Positions 1 to 8,956 are shown, numbered from the stretch's first letter. The stretch: 64,000 nucleotides of DNA from JAJFKX01 sp965230265 (GCA_965230265.1 OZ245999.1:744001-808000); one strand, 5' to 3'. The notes: generated by a model not told the origin, from the sequence alone. Translations and numbers: made by a program.

Positions 1-1
1 G

Positions 2-388
2 ACATTCTTTTGGGCGTTATTGATGAGTGTGGGTTATGCGCTGGTGTTCGGTTTTTGGGGCAACAGTATTATTGCGATGCTGACAGATCAAATACCAGTA
101 CGCACGGAAGCAGCTGAACAGTTATTGTTGTTTGCACTACTGCCGGTGATTGCAGTATGGAGTTATCAGTGGGACGGTATCTTCATTGGTGCGACCCGTT
201 CTGCCGATATGATGTGGACTATGATTATTGCCTTTGTGGTTTTTGTTGTTTTGCTGTATTGGTTGACCGCAGATTATGGGAACCGGGGATTGTGGATGGC
301 CTTTTTGGTGTTTTTTGCAATGCGTGGAATTGGTTTGGGCATGCGTTACCCCGCTTTATTCAATAGCATAAATGGTGACACTGACTAA
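2..388 (+). CDS. MATE-family multidrug/toxin efflux transporter, C-terminal part (5' truncated by window edge)
   Basis: The frame is open from base 2 and ends at TAA 386-388, so only about the last 128 residues are present. They contain several hydrophobic segments separated by short loops. The block with QWDGIFIGATRS followed by a later G-L-W-M-A-F helix is typical of the last helices of DinF-like MATE exporters, which use H+ or Na+ gradients to expel cationic compounds across the inner membrane. The missing N-terminal part lies upstream of the window. It converges on the next gene with only 16 bases between stop codons and no obvious intrinsic terminator. The MATE assignment is family recognition; the substrate cannot be inferred. 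Confidence 0.7.
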   Translation, partial: TFFWALLMSVGYALVFGFWGNSIIAMLTDQIPVRTEAAEQLLLFALLPVIAVWSYQWDGIFIGATRSADMMWTMIIAFVVFVVLLYWLTADYGNRGLWMAFLVFFAMRGIGLGMRYPALFNSINGDTD

Positions 389-404
389 TGCGTGACTGCT
401 TGTG

Positions 405-926
405 CTACTTACGTTCAGGCCGCCATTGATTGTATTTACAGTAGGCACCTTCCACATCTCGATATTCAGGGTATTGGTCGAGACGTTCGGCCAGCCATTG
501 AAACCACTCATAAACCGACGGTCGATCGGTGTTTTCACGGGTTTGTTCCACATAGGGGCGTAGCACTTCCCAGCAAGATTGGATGGTGCCACCCATAAGC
601 TGTTGAATTAAACGAAATGGAACCGAGCGGCGATAGACCATTAAACCAATCGACTCCAGTCGAGTGGCAATCAGCATTACAGCGTCGTGCAACTCTGATG
701 AAATGGCCTCATTGCGGCAATCTCGGCATTCACCCTCATACTCCATGACCAATTGAATGGCTCGGGTAAAGTCGACGCTTTGGAAAGCACGCATGATTTC
801 CATGCTGGCGGTTTCCTGGCGTTGTTCACGGTAGCTTTTAATCTCAATAATGCCGAATACGACACCGCTGATGACCAGCACAGCGCTAAAAATTTCTGCA
901 ATATTGGCCAGGGTTTGTAATTCCAT
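405..926 (-). CDS. Hypothetical single-pass membrane protein, DUF4760-like
   Basis: A 173-residue protein. Its N-terminus carries one hydrophobic helix (about residues 5-27, running through AEIFSAVLVISGVVFGIIEI). A basic, glutamine-rich juxtamembrane stretch (KSYREQRQE) follows, then a soluble domain of about 130 residues with many aromatic and charged residues. This layout resembles DUF4760-type bacterial proteins, which have no established function. The ATG at 924-926 gives the helix directly at the N-terminus. The gene converges with the MATE gene and is read toward it. Two cysteines (ECRDC, around residues 67-70) form a CxxC-like pair. No function is claimed. Confidence 0.55.
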   Translation of the reverse strand: MELQTLANIAEIFSAVLVISGVVFGIIEIKSYREQRQETASMEIMRAFQSVDFTRAIQLVMEYEGECRDCRNEAISSELHDAVMLIATRLESIGLMVYRRSVPFRLIQQLMGGTIQSCWEVLRPYVEQTRENTDRPSVYEWFQWLAERLDQYPEYRDVEGAYCKYNQWRPERK

Positions 927-1002
927 GTTATGCAGTATAAACCTATCTTTAACTTCGCTTATCAGGTAATTGATAATTGATGCTCAAGCATATGTACATA
1001 AC

Positions 1003-1329
1003 TTAATCCAAGCAATCATAAATCCCAAAGCGCTGCTCTCCTTCTGCTGGTTGACCAATGGCTTGAATGGTATCCCCGCCGTTTTCGGCAGCTTCGTTGC
1101 GCGCCAGGTTTTCCAGTTCTTTGGCCACTTTGTCGCGATTGCGTTCGACAAACCAGATTTCATCTTTAACGCTGACTGTGGTTTCAGCCAGCTTTTGGCA
1201 GCTTCGCAGGTTTTGACCGGCAGCAGCTACCTCAACAGTGGCACCGTGTGTTTCCAAAGGCACCCAGGTACAGGCTGATAGCAGACAGGTGACAGTGAGG
1301 GCTGAGATTGTGGCTTTATTGTTTTTCAT
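1003..1329 (-). CDS. DUF4156-like small lipoprotein
   Basis: With the start placed at the ATG at 1327-1329, the product is 108 residues. It begins with MKNN, a hydrophobic core and the lipobox LLSAC, so the mature protein should start at lipidated Cys20. A longer in-frame reading to 1371 would put 14 residues before the signal peptide and is less likely. The mature part has the short conserved pattern of DUF4156 lipoproteins: a V-region, a C-Q-K-L segment, then an N-R-D-K-V-A-K-E-L helix ending in A-R-N-E-A-A-xx-G-G-D-T. Members are envelope lipoproteins of unknown role. It is transcribed divergently from the gene starting at 1435. Confidence 0.6.
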   Translation of the reverse strand: MKNNKATISALTVTCLLSACTWVPLETHGATVEVAAAGQNLRSCQKLAETTVSVKDEIWFVERNRDKVAKELENLARNEAAENGGDTIQAIGQPAEGEQRFGIYDCLD

Positions 1330-1434
1330 TGTGCTTATTGCGAATCTGAATCTGCCACTTAGGTTGTTCATAGAGGTGTTAGTTTCGTCTGATAAGCTGA
1401 TGGTCCGCTAATTGTGTGCGGTTTTTGATTATTC

Positions 1435-2523
1435 ATGGGGTCAATGATGTGGAATAAAAAAGTATACACCGTTGCTGAAATTGCCCGTAAGTTGCGAGTG
1501 GATACCAGTGATATCGAGTTGGAGATTCAAGCAGGACGAATACAAGCGGTAATAGTGGCCGGAAAGGCTCGCGTTACTCATGCAGAGTGGCAGCGTTTTG
1601 GCCGACAGCCTGATGATTCTCGACAGTTATCACTGTTGTTAAGGTTGGCTGCAATGTCTGTGTTGATAATTTCCGCCGCAGCGCTGGCGATGGGTTTGCC
1701 TTTTCCGGTTTGGCAGGCAGAGGAGATAAACCCTCAGACCGCTTTGTTCAAAGATTCCGCGGTAGCAAACGGTGGCGATTCACAACGTTATTCCCTGGTG
1801 AATGCACCCCTGGATTATCGCCGTTATAACGAAGCTTCTAATCCTGATGGGCGCGGTTTTACTCATTCGTTGTTGAGCTTGCAGCAGCAAAACAATGTTG
1901 AGCCCGGGTCGTTGTCTTTTCCTTGGACGATGTTTATTCGTTTGGACACTAATCACGATCATGGTGATGGTGTTGGTGCGATTGTCAATTTACACAATCG
2001 CGGTGATGGCTGGGCAACGGCTTACCATGTGGACAGCTTTGCCTGGGGGAGCGGTACGACATTAGGCAGCAACATTGAGATGCGCGATGTGGGTGGCAAC
2101 GGTGCCTACACTGTAGGCATGAATATTCAGAATAAGGCTTTCCCGGGTGATGTGGGTTTACAGGTTCAAGTAGGGCCGCTGCGTCAGTCGCACCCAATGT
2201 GGCGTGAGGGTATGGATGGCAGCTGGTTGGCTGGTATTAAATTGGCGAGCAGTGTGGATGGTGGCGTTTTTGACACCGGTATTGAGCTGGGCAGAAATAC
2301 GCAGGGCGAACGTGGTATCTGGCTGCGAGGCAGGTATCAAACCGGTATAGACCTTGGGCAGAATAACCTGACGATGCAGGCGGGGACATTATTGGAATTG
2401 GCCAATGCTGAAAGTATCGCTATGCGTTTTAATGCCAACGCCCAACGTATCGAGTTTGTTCAGGCAGATCAGGTCATTGCGTTTTTGGATGTCCATGCTC
2501 GTGATATCAACCTGACAGAGTAA
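1435..2523 (+). CDS. Transmembrane protein with N-terminal excisionase/MerR-like HTH and C-terminal repetitive beta domain
   Basis: A product of up to 362 residues in three parts. Residues 5-55 (from WNKKVYTVAEIARKL to the W-Q-R-F segment) read as a helix-turn-helix of the excisionase/MerR type. Residues about 66-88 form one hydrophobic helix. The remainder is rich in G, N, D and T, with pseudo-repeats such as TGIELG..., TGIDLGQ... and Y-T-V-G-M-N-I-Q. These resemble the shaft or neck of phage tail fibres and other beta-solenoid proteins. The topology (cytoplasmic DNA-binding end, periplasmic sensor-like end) would match a ToxR-like one-component regulator, but that is inference. ATGs at 1435, 1444 and 1447 compete; GGGG at 1437-1440 favours 1444 or 1447. 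No relative was firmly recognised. Confidence 0.55.
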   Translation: MGSMMWNKKVYTVAEIARKLRVDTSDIELEIQAGRIQAVIVAGKARVTHAEWQRFGRQPDDSRQLSLLLRLAAMSVLIISAAALAMGLPFPVWQAEEINPQTALFKDSAVANGGDSQRYSLVNAPLDYRRYNEASNPDGRGFTHSLLSLQQQNNVEPGSLSFPWTMFIRLDTNHDHGDGVGAIVNLHNRGDGWATAYHVDSFAWGSGTTLGSNIEMRDVGGNGAYTVGMNIQNKAFPGDVGLQVQVGPLRQSHPMWREGMDGSWLAGIKLASSVDGGVFDTGIELGRNTQGERGIWLRGRYQTGIDLGQNNLTMQAGTLLELANAESIAMRFNANAQRIEFVQADQVIAFLDVHARDINLTE

Positions 2524-2698
2524 ACACTTAAAGTCTTTCTAAAGCCGCAGCCATGAACTGCTTCGGTTGTATGGCGTTTACGGCGCAGCATGCTAGGCAA
2601 ACCGTTATTCATAGGAAATTTATGTGCAATTAAGGTGACTCCGAATCGGTAAGCTTTTAGAATAACTGGTTACGCATGACATTAATCGAAGCATTCTT

Positions 2699-3862
2699 AT
2701 GAGCCAATTAAACCCGATCGATCTATACGATATCCGCAGTTTGTTAAGTGAAGACGAGTGTCTGATTCAGGATACCGTCGCCCGTTTCGTGGATGAAAAA
2801 GCCATGCCAATCATTGCCGAGTGCTTTGATGAAGGCCGTTTTCCCAAGGAACTAATTCCTGAGTTTGCCGAGCTGGGTCTGCTGGGCAGTTCTATCGAAG
2901 GCTATGGCTGCGCGGGCTTGAACTCGGTGGCTTACGGTTTAATTTGCCAGGAGCTGGAACGTTGTGACAGTGGGATTCGCAGCTTTGTTTCAGTGCAATC
3001 TAGCCTGTGTATGTATCCCATTTATGCCTATGGGTCAGAGGAGCAGCGGCAACGCTGGTTGCCGGATATGGCGGCTGGCAAGGTGATTGGCTGTTTTGGC
3101 TTGACAGAATCGCATGGGGGATCAGACCCCATGAATATGAATACCTGGGCCAAAAAAGACGGCGATGACTGGATTATCAATGGCTCTAAAATGTGGATTA
3201 CCAATGGCACTATTGCTGATATCGCGATTGTCTGGGCGCATACCGATGAGGGCGTACGTGGCTTTATTTTAGAAAAAGGCATGCCCGGTTTTGAGGCGCG
3301 TGATATCCATGCCAAGATGTCGTTACGTGCTTCTGTGACCTCAGAATTGTATTTCGATAATGTCCGTGTACCCGACAGTAGTCGCTTGCCGAATGTTGAA
3401 GGCCTTAAAGGTCCTTTGGGTTGTTTAACGCAAGCGCGTTATGGCATTACCTGGGGGCCGATCGGTTCAGCCATTGCCTGTTTTTCTGAAGTGCTTGATT
3501 ACGTGTCTGATCGCAAGCTGTTTCAACGCCCGCTGGCTGCGACTCAAACTGTACAAATCCGATTGGCCGATATGGCACGACGGATTACGACTGGCCAGTT
3601 AATGGCACTGCAACTGGGTCGTTTAAAAGATGCTGGCAAAATGAAACCGACTCAGGTCAGCCTGGCTAAATGGAACAATGTGCGTCTGGGTATCGATATT
3701 GCACGGGATGCCCGTGACCTGTTGGGGGGTAGCGGTATTACTCTGGAGTACGTGCCCATCCGGCATATGTTGAACCTGGAAAGTGTGATTACCTACGAAG
3801 GCACAGAAACGGTGCATCAGCTGGTGGTCGGGCGTGAGTTGACCGGGCACAATGCGTTTTAA
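2699..3862 (+). CDS. gcdH: Glutaryl-CoA dehydrogenase (acyl-CoA dehydrogenase family)
   Basis: A 387-residue flavoenzyme with a full acyl-CoA dehydrogenase fold. In the glutaryl-CoA dehydrogenase clade it oxidises and decarboxylates glutaryl-CoA to crotonyl-CoA, passing electrons to ETF, late in lysine, hydroxylysine and tryptophan breakdown. Visible signatures are S-G-I-R94-S followed by VSVQSSL, the FAD/substrate motif TESHGGSDP (about 136-144), MWITNG, and the C-terminal YEGTE with the expected catalytic Glu367. The Arg at position 94 matches the residue that holds the distal carboxylate in characterised GCDH enzymes. The next gene, a fused E1, follows after 47 bases. The window also holds an ALDH7-type gene (15679-17190) that fits lysine catabolism. 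The ribosome-binding site is weak. Confidence 0.85.
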   Translation: MSQLNPIDLYDIRSLLSEDECLIQDTVARFVDEKAMPIIAECFDEGRFPKELIPEFAELGLLGSSIEGYGCAGLNSVAYGLICQELERCDSGIRSFVSVQSSLCMYPIYAYGSEEQRQRWLPDMAAGKVIGCFGLTESHGGSDPMNMNTWAKKDGDDWIINGSKMWITNGTIADIAIVWAHTDEGVRGFILEKGMPGFEARDIHAKMSLRASVTSELYFDNVRVPDSSRLPNVEGLKGPLGCLTQARYGITWGPIGSAIACFSEVLDYVSDRKLFQRPLAATQTVQIRLADMARRITTGQLMALQLGRLKDAGKMKPTQVSLAKWNNVRLGIDIARDARDLLGGSGITLEYVPIRHMLNLESVITYEGTETVHQLVVGRELTGHNAF

Positions 3863-3909
3863 TTAACCAACCGTTCCAACAAACGCTTAAAAATCAGGGA
3901 AATACCAGC

Positions 3910-6147
3910 ATGGCTATGGCACCGCGCAGTACATCGGTCAGTAAAAACATTAACCGCGCTGAAGTTGTTGATCAGAACTTCATTGCGCATGTAAAAAATC
4001 TAGAGGACACGCAGATTAGACCTTCAGCCCAGTCAGGGCTGGATGACAAAAGCCTGCTGAGCTTGTTCGATTGCCAGCTACAGTCACGACAGATGGACTT
4101 GATGGCGCGTATCAAGCGCCTGGAAAACAAGGTGTTTTATACCATCGGCAGTTCCGGGCACGAAGGTAATGCACTACTGGGATATTTGAGCCGAACCACT
4201 GACCCTGCTTACCTGCATTATCGCAGCGGCGGCTTTATGGCGGCACGCTCAATGAAGGGAGGCGTGGATTTTGTACGTGATACGGCATTGTCATTCGCTG
4301 CCAGTCGCAATGACCCGGCTTCCGGTGGCCGGCATAAGGTATGGGGTAGCAAGCCTTTATGGGTGCAGCCGCAGACCAGCACCATCGCCAGCCATTTACC
4401 CAAAGCGGTGGGCGCGGCATTGGCGGTTGCGCATGCCCATCGTGTAGGTCACAACTTGGATATACCTGAAGACAGTATCGTGATTTGCAGTTTTGGCGAT
4501 GCCAGTACCAATCATTCTACTGCCCAGGGGGCATTTAATATGGCGCAATGGGCTGCCCATCAGGGCTTGCCGGTGCCGATTTTGTTTGTCTGCGAAGACA
4601 ATGGTCTGGGTATTTCAGTAAAAAGCCCCGCAGGCTGGGTGGCCAGCAATTTCCGCAACCGTCATGGTCTGCATTATGTGGCGGCCGACGGTTTGGATCT
4701 GGCCGCTGCTTATGATTCAGTGAAAGGCGCGATTGAAGATTGCCGTACGCGTCGACGCCCGGTATTTCTGCATTTGCGCACAACACGATTGATGGGCCAT
4801 GCCGGTACCGATTTTGAGGTTGATTACCGTGGCACTGCGGAACTTGAAGCGGCTGAAGCTCAGGACCCATTATTGCGTACAGCAGAATTATTGGTTGGTC
4901 GGAATCTGTTAAAGCCTCAGCAAATTCTGGATCGCTATCAAACCATGCATCGAAGGTGTATCGAGGAGGCAGACCGTGCTGATGCAGAACCCCGCTTACA
5001 AACCGCTGAAGAAGTCACAGCACCATTGGCGCCTTGGCACCCGGATCGGGTGATTCACCTGGCCCAGCAAAGTGCGGATGAAGTCACCCGGCTGACCTTA
5101 TTTAATCAACGATTACCAGAAACCCAGCCGCGCAAGCACATGGCGGTAATGATTAACTGGGCATTGACTGATTTAATGGCGCAATACGACCAGGCATTGA
5201 TTTTTGGTGAAGACGTTGCTCAAAAAGGCGGAGTTTATACGGTCACCAAAGGGCTGCATAAGCGTTTTGGTGGTGCCCGGGTATTTAATACCTTGCTTGA
5301 TGAACAAAGTATTCTGGGGCTGGCGCAAGGTTATGGTGCCCTGGGTTACCTGCCTATTCCAGAAATTCAATATCTGGCTTATTTTCACAATGCCTGTGAT
5401 CAGGTTCGTGGAGAAGCCTGCTCACTGCAGTTTTTCTCTAACAACCAGTTCCGCAACCCTATGGTGATGCGTATTGCCTCATTGGGTTACCAAAAGGGTT
5501 TTGGTGGGCATTTCCATAATGACAATTCCATTACGGCGCTACGCGATATTCCCGGCCTGGTGGTGGCTTGTCCTTCTCGCGGTGACGATGCGGTATTAAT
5601 GCTGCGCACCTTGATGGCACTGGCAAAAATTGATGGACGGGTTTCTGCTTTTCTGGAGCCTATCGCACTGTATATGACCAAAGATTTATATCAGGAAGGC
5701 GATAGTGGCTGGTGTTTTGCGTATCCCGAGCCAGGTAAGCACATCGCTTTGGGGCAGGGGCGGGTATATTTTCCCGAAGCCGAAGATCTGCTGATGATTA
5801 CTTACGGTAATGGTGTGCCAATGTCATTACAGGTTGCCCGTGAGTTACAGGACACACAACAACGAAATGTTCGGGTTCTCGACTTACGCTGGCTGCAGCC
5901 CTTGAATGAAGTACAGATCGCCGAACATGCACAGGCATGTGGAAGCATTTTGATCGTCGATGAGGGGCGTAATAGCGGGGGTGTCGGGGAAGGCGTTCTT
6001 GCCGCACTGCAACGTAGTGGGCTGGGTGCAAAACCAACCTTACGCGTCAGTGGCCTGGATAGTTATATTCCATTGGGCGCTGCGGCGAATCTGGTGTTGC
6101 CAACCAAAGAGGATATTTTGAGTGCTGCCAAACAACTATTGGATTAA
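3910..6147 (+). CDS. 2-oxoacid dehydrogenase E1 component, alpha and beta subunits fused
   Basis: A 745-residue thiamine-diphosphate enzyme in which the E1 alpha domain (about 45-370) is fused to an E1 beta/transketolase-like domain (about 410-745). The ThDP/Mg motif starts with GDAS (196-199) and ends at CEDN (Asn231), the expected spacing. The beta part has IFGEDVAQKGGVY and the terminal Y-I-P-L-G block. Such enzymes decarboxylate pyruvate or branched-chain 2-oxoacids and hand the acyl group to an E2 lipoyl protein. No E2 or E3 gene is nearby, so the partner must be elsewhere and the substrate is unclear. GGGA precedes the ATG at 3910. Position behind gcdH suggests co-transcription and perhaps a role in amino-acid breakdown, which is inference. 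Confidence 0.85.
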   Translation: MAMAPRSTSVSKNINRAEVVDQNFIAHVKNLEDTQIRPSAQSGLDDKSLLSLFDCQLQSRQMDLMARIKRLENKVFYTIGSSGHEGNALLGYLSRTTDPAYLHYRSGGFMAARSMKGGVDFVRDTALSFAASRNDPASGGRHKVWGSKPLWVQPQTSTIASHLPKAVGAALAVAHAHRVGHNLDIPEDSIVICSFGDASTNHSTAQGAFNMAQWAAHQGLPVPILFVCEDNGLGISVKSPAGWVASNFRNRHGLHYVAADGLDLAAAYDSVKGAIEDCRTRRRPVFLHLRTTRLMGHAGTDFEVDYRGTAELEAAEAQDPLLRTAELLVGRNLLKPQQILDRYQTMHRRCIEEADRADAEPRLQTAEEVTAPLAPWHPDRVIHLAQQSADEVTRLTLFNQRLPETQPRKHMAVMINWALTDLMAQYDQALIFGEDVAQKGGVYTVTKGLHKRFGGARVFNTLLDEQSILGLAQGYGALGYLPIPEIQYLAYFHNACDQVRGEACSLQFFSNNQFRNPMVMRIASLGYQKGFGGHFHNDNSITALRDIPGLVVACPSRGDDAVLMLRTLMALAKIDGRVSAFLEPIALYMTKDLYQEGDSGWCFAYPEPGKHIALGQGRVYFPEAEDLLMITYGNGVPMSLQVARELQDTQQRNVRVLDLRWLQPLNEVQIAEHAQACGSILIVDEGRNSGGVGEGVLAALQRSGLGAKPTLRVSGLDSYIPLGAAANLVLPTKEDILSAAKQLLD

Positions 6148-6242
6148 CAGGCAGCGCTTTACCGGCATGTTTATGTAACAACCTTTAATCCTGTTTGCTT
6201 CAGGTTGGTGGTAGGCTGATTCTTATTTTTGGGAGAAATTTG

Positions 6243-6743
6243 ATGAAGCAGATCAAAACACTATCTTTGCTGGCCTCTCTAGTACTGCTATCTGGCTGCG
6301 TCGCTCCATTGACCAATCAGGATTTGATCAAGGAGTTTGATGACACTGACTTTACAGTAACTGAAACCGACCGAGGTTTGGTGGTCTTTGTGCCGATGGT
6401 TTTCTTTGAGTTTGGCAGTGATGAACTGACTCTACCAGCACGCGAAAAGCTGGAAGAGGTTTCAGAAATACTCACCCGCTCTTCAACCAACTCTCGAAAA
6501 CTATCCATTGAAGGTCATACCGATGATGTCGGTGAGGATGCTTACAATCTGGCATTGTCTCAGAGGCGGGCAACCAATGTAATGGAAATCCTGGCGTTTA
6601 GTGGAATTCAAAGAAATAGGATGGTTTCCCAGGGGCTTGGTGAGGCGCAACCGACGGTGCCTAACTTTAATGAAGACGGTAGCCCCAATGAAGCCAATAG
6701 ATCGAAAAACCGGCGCGTTGAGCTGGTTATTTTGAACATATAA
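6243..6743 (+). CDS. OmpA/Pal-family peptidoglycan-binding lipoprotein
   Basis: A 166-residue lipoprotein. The start at ATG 6243 is chosen because GGGAG lies at 6231-6235 and the product then begins with a clean type II signal peptide ending in LLSGC (Cys19). A longer in-frame reading from 6195 would spoil this. Residues from about 50 form a complete OmpA C-terminal domain: FFEFGSDELT, then EGHTDDVG, NLALSQRRA and the final NRSKNRRVEL, which bind diaminopimelate-type peptidoglycan. It should tether the outer membrane to the cell wall. It resembles YiaD/Pal-like proteins but is not in a tol-pal cluster. The downstream neighbour is an ankyrin membrane protein 39 bases away, probably in the same transcript. 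Confidence 0.8.
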   Translation: MKQIKTLSLLASLVLLSGCVAPLTNQDLIKEFDDTDFTVTETDRGLVVFVPMVFFEFGSDELTLPAREKLEEVSEILTRSSTNSRKLSIEGHTDDVGEDAYNLALSQRRATNVMEILAFSGIQRNRMVSQGLGEAQPTVPNFNEDGSPNEANRSKNRRVELVILNI

Positions 6744-6782
6744 AAGACCAAGCGAGCTGTACGCTTTTCTGCGGACGATAAT

Positions 6783-8222
6783 ATGCCGGTCGCTCCTTTA
6801 ACCATTGTTCCAGTCGATGATATGCGTTATGCGGGTCAGTTGCTGGACTATGTGCGAATCAAACATCGAAGTGCAGTTGATTTTTCTGGCTTGCCTATTT
6901 TGCTGCAATTAAAAACAGCCAGTTGGCAAACGTGCTTGGAAAAGCTACGCCAAGCGTTTGATCAGCAGCATGATATTGTTCAGGATTCGGGTACATTGCC
7001 AGATATGAGCGATTGGAGCCGTTACTTAAATGAGCAAAAGCAATGTCACTTATTGGTGCTGCGCTTGTTGGATCCAAACAGTGTGGAATTGTTATGCAAG
7101 CTGATTCAATGGGGAATGAGTGAAAAACGATCAACATCATCCATCTATGCAATTGTTGCTGTTGATAACAAGCTGCTTGAGCATACGTTGGTAAAACAGT
7201 CTATGCAGGTGGCGGGGAAAAAAGTAGACACTTACATTCATGATGGTAGTCACGATGGTCCGCCGAGTAAATCTTCGTGGGGGTTATGGTGGGTGGCTGG
7301 CATACTGTTGATCGCGGCAATGGGTGTCTGGTTTTGGTCTGGAGGTTTTGAGCAATCAGGTCCAGACACAGTCGCTTCCAGTACCAGCCCCGTAGTGGCT
7401 TCACCTGTTCAGGGGACTGAGCTTGAAACTGATCAACCATTACCTGGTGATACCGGCAAGGCTGAAATTTGGGATTACCGTGTTGAATCTGATTGGCTTA
7501 AACAGCTGGCTGAGATTGAGCCATCACCACAGCAAGATGATTCTATCGTTATTGAGCCTGATCAAGGTGTTGCTGAGCCAGCCACTATCGATTCACAGAT
7601 CAACACCGCTGAAGAAAATGCTGTTGTAAGACAGGTGCAAGAGACAACCATTGATGATGAGCAGTTGATTGCTGCTTTTCAGAGTGCATTGAGAAGTAAT
7701 GATCTGCAATGGTTAGAGATAAATGCTCAGTCCTTGTTGAACCGGTCTGTGGTCGATGATGAACCGGTATTAATGATTCTGACCGAAGGCAATTACATCC
7801 AATGGGTGGATACGTTGCTGGAACAGGGCGCAGAGCCGGATGTGACCAATGTCCGCAACTGGACACCATTACTCGCCAGCGCTGTCTATGGGCGGCTCGA
7901 GATAGCCCAGGCCTTGCTGGATGCAGGTGCCAACCCAAATCAGAGCACTATTGAGGGGCGTAGTGCGTTGATGGCGGCGGTTCACAACCGGCATACCAAT
8001 GTGGCTGAGCTGTTGTTGCAATATGGTGCAGATACAAACCACCAATCCAATGATGGTTGGAGCCCATTATTTTATGCTGCCTGGAATGGAGATGCGCAGC
8101 TGGTTGAAATGTTATTGGCTGCCGGTGCCAGGCAGGATTTGGTCAGTGCTACGGGGATGAGTGTTATGGATATCGCTCAGCAGCGTAATAATCAGCAGAT
8201 TATCGACTTATTGAATAGTTGA
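6783..8222 (+). CDS. Membrane protein with C-terminal ankyrin repeats
   Basis: A 479-residue protein. Residues 1-160 form an unrecognised soluble domain. A transmembrane helix lies at about 165-185 (WGLWWVAGILLIAAMGVWFW). A long acidic, proline- and glutamine-rich linker follows (about 190-300). From about 330 to the end there are at least four ankyrin repeats, with units such as NWTPLLASAVYGRLEIAQAL, GRSALMAAVHNRHTNVAELL and GWSPLFYAAWNGDAQLVEML. With one helix and a cytoplasmic N-terminus, the ankyrin part would be periplasmic. The protein probably serves as a protein-binding scaffold, and its partner is unknown. It follows the OmpA-like lipoprotein closely, so a joint envelope role is possible. 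No catalytic motif was seen. Confidence 0.7.
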   Translation: MPVAPLTIVPVDDMRYAGQLLDYVRIKHRSAVDFSGLPILLQLKTASWQTCLEKLRQAFDQQHDIVQDSGTLPDMSDWSRYLNEQKQCHLLVLRLLDPNSVELLCKLIQWGMSEKRSTSSIYAIVAVDNKLLEHTLVKQSMQVAGKKVDTYIHDGSHDGPPSKSSWGLWWVAGILLIAAMGVWFWSGGFEQSGPDTVASSTSPVVASPVQGTELETDQPLPGDTGKAEIWDYRVESDWLKQLAEIEPSPQQDDSIVIEPDQGVAEPATIDSQINTAEENAVVRQVQETTIDDEQLIAAFQSALRSNDLQWLEINAQSLLNRSVVDDEPVLMILTEGNYIQWVDTLLEQGAEPDVTNVRNWTPLLASAVYGRLEIAQALLDAGANPNQSTIEGRSALMAAVHNRHTNVAELLLQYGADTNHQSNDGWSPLFYAAWNGDAQLVEMLLAAGARQDLVSATGMSVMDIAQQRNNQQIIDLLNS

Positions 8223-8308
8223 GTGTTATGATCAATTTTTGTTTAATTTACAAAGCCATGTGAATTGCCTATCGTTATCTGGGTCGATGCACAGCGTTTA
8301 AAGGTTGT

Positions 8309-8377
8309 GTGGTCAATGCTTGTCGTGGTAATTAGTGGTCAATGTTCTTCTGGAATTAATCAGTTTAACTGTCAATG
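8309..8377. repeat. Three short direct repeats upstream of a lipoprotein gene
   Basis: GTGGTCAATG occurs at 8309-8318 and 8335-8344, and the core GTCAATG recurs at 8371-8377. All lie in the non-coding leader of the gene that begins at 8401. The spacings of 26 and 33 bases are not whole turns of the same phase. They could be regulator half-sites or a chance repeat. Confidence 0.3.
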
Positions 8378-8400
8378 ATTCTTGAGCCGGAGTTTAGGTT

Positions 8401-8913
8401 ATGAAAAGAAAAATAAACGTCATTTGTTTTTTATTAATCGCATCAATGCTAAATGCCTGCGGTTTTTATGGGCAGGATGATCCTGAAATTGTGGTTCAGG
8501 GCGTACGAGCGGTACCATCTTCCGGTGCTATCCCTAATTTTGTCATCGATCTGAACATTGTGAACCCCAATCGCGGGCCGATTAATTTGAATGGGGTTTT
8601 TTATACCTTGCATTTGGAAGGCCATCGCCTGTTTACTGGTGCTACCAATGATTTACCGATTATTGAAGGCTTCAGTGAAGCAGGCTTTAGCCTGAATGCC
8701 AATCCTGATCTGCTGAGCGGCCTTGGTCTGATTGCCGATTTATTTAGCAGGCCACGCAACAGTTTTGAATACGAAATTGATGCAAAATTGGATGTGGGAG
8801 GCTTTCGGCGTAATTTTAATGTCTACGAAACGGGGCTGATCGCATTTCCTGGTGGGGCAACGCATTATGACCAGAATGTGCTGAATTCATTGATTAATCA
8901 AGGTTCATTCTAA
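8401..8913 (+). CDS. LEA-type-2 (WHy domain) lipoprotein
   Basis: A 170-residue protein with a type II signal peptide (MKRKIN, hydrophobic core, LNAC; lipidated Cys20). The mature part has the WHy/LEA14 pattern: I-V-V-Q-G-V-R near the start, then FVIDLNIVNPN, where the N-P-N turn is the family hallmark, a Y-x-L-x-L-E-G strand pair, and a final V-G-G-F-R-R-N-F strand. LEA-type-2 proteins of Gram-negative bacteria are small beta-sandwich envelope lipoproteins linked to stress tolerance, with no defined biochemical activity. GGAG lies about 9 bases before the ATG. It stands alone, followed by a strong intrinsic terminator. Confidence 0.75.
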   Translation: MKRKINVICFLLIASMLNACGFYGQDDPEIVVQGVRAVPSSGAIPNFVIDLNIVNPNRGPINLNGVFYTLHLEGHRLFTGATNDLPIIEGFSEAGFSLNANPDLLSGLGLIADLFSRPRNSFEYEIDAKLDVGGFRRNFNVYETGLIAFPGGATHYDQNVLNSLINQGSF

Positions 8914-8930
8914 ATATCAAAAAAATGATA

Positions 8931-8956
8931 AGCCCGGTCAGTCCGGGCTTTTTTTG
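8931..8956 (+). terminator. Intrinsic terminator after the LEA-type lipoprotein gene
   Basis: A perfect 7-bp stem AGCCCGG / CCGGGCT with a 5-base loop is followed by seven T residues, starting 18 bases after the stop codon. Confidence 0.9.
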
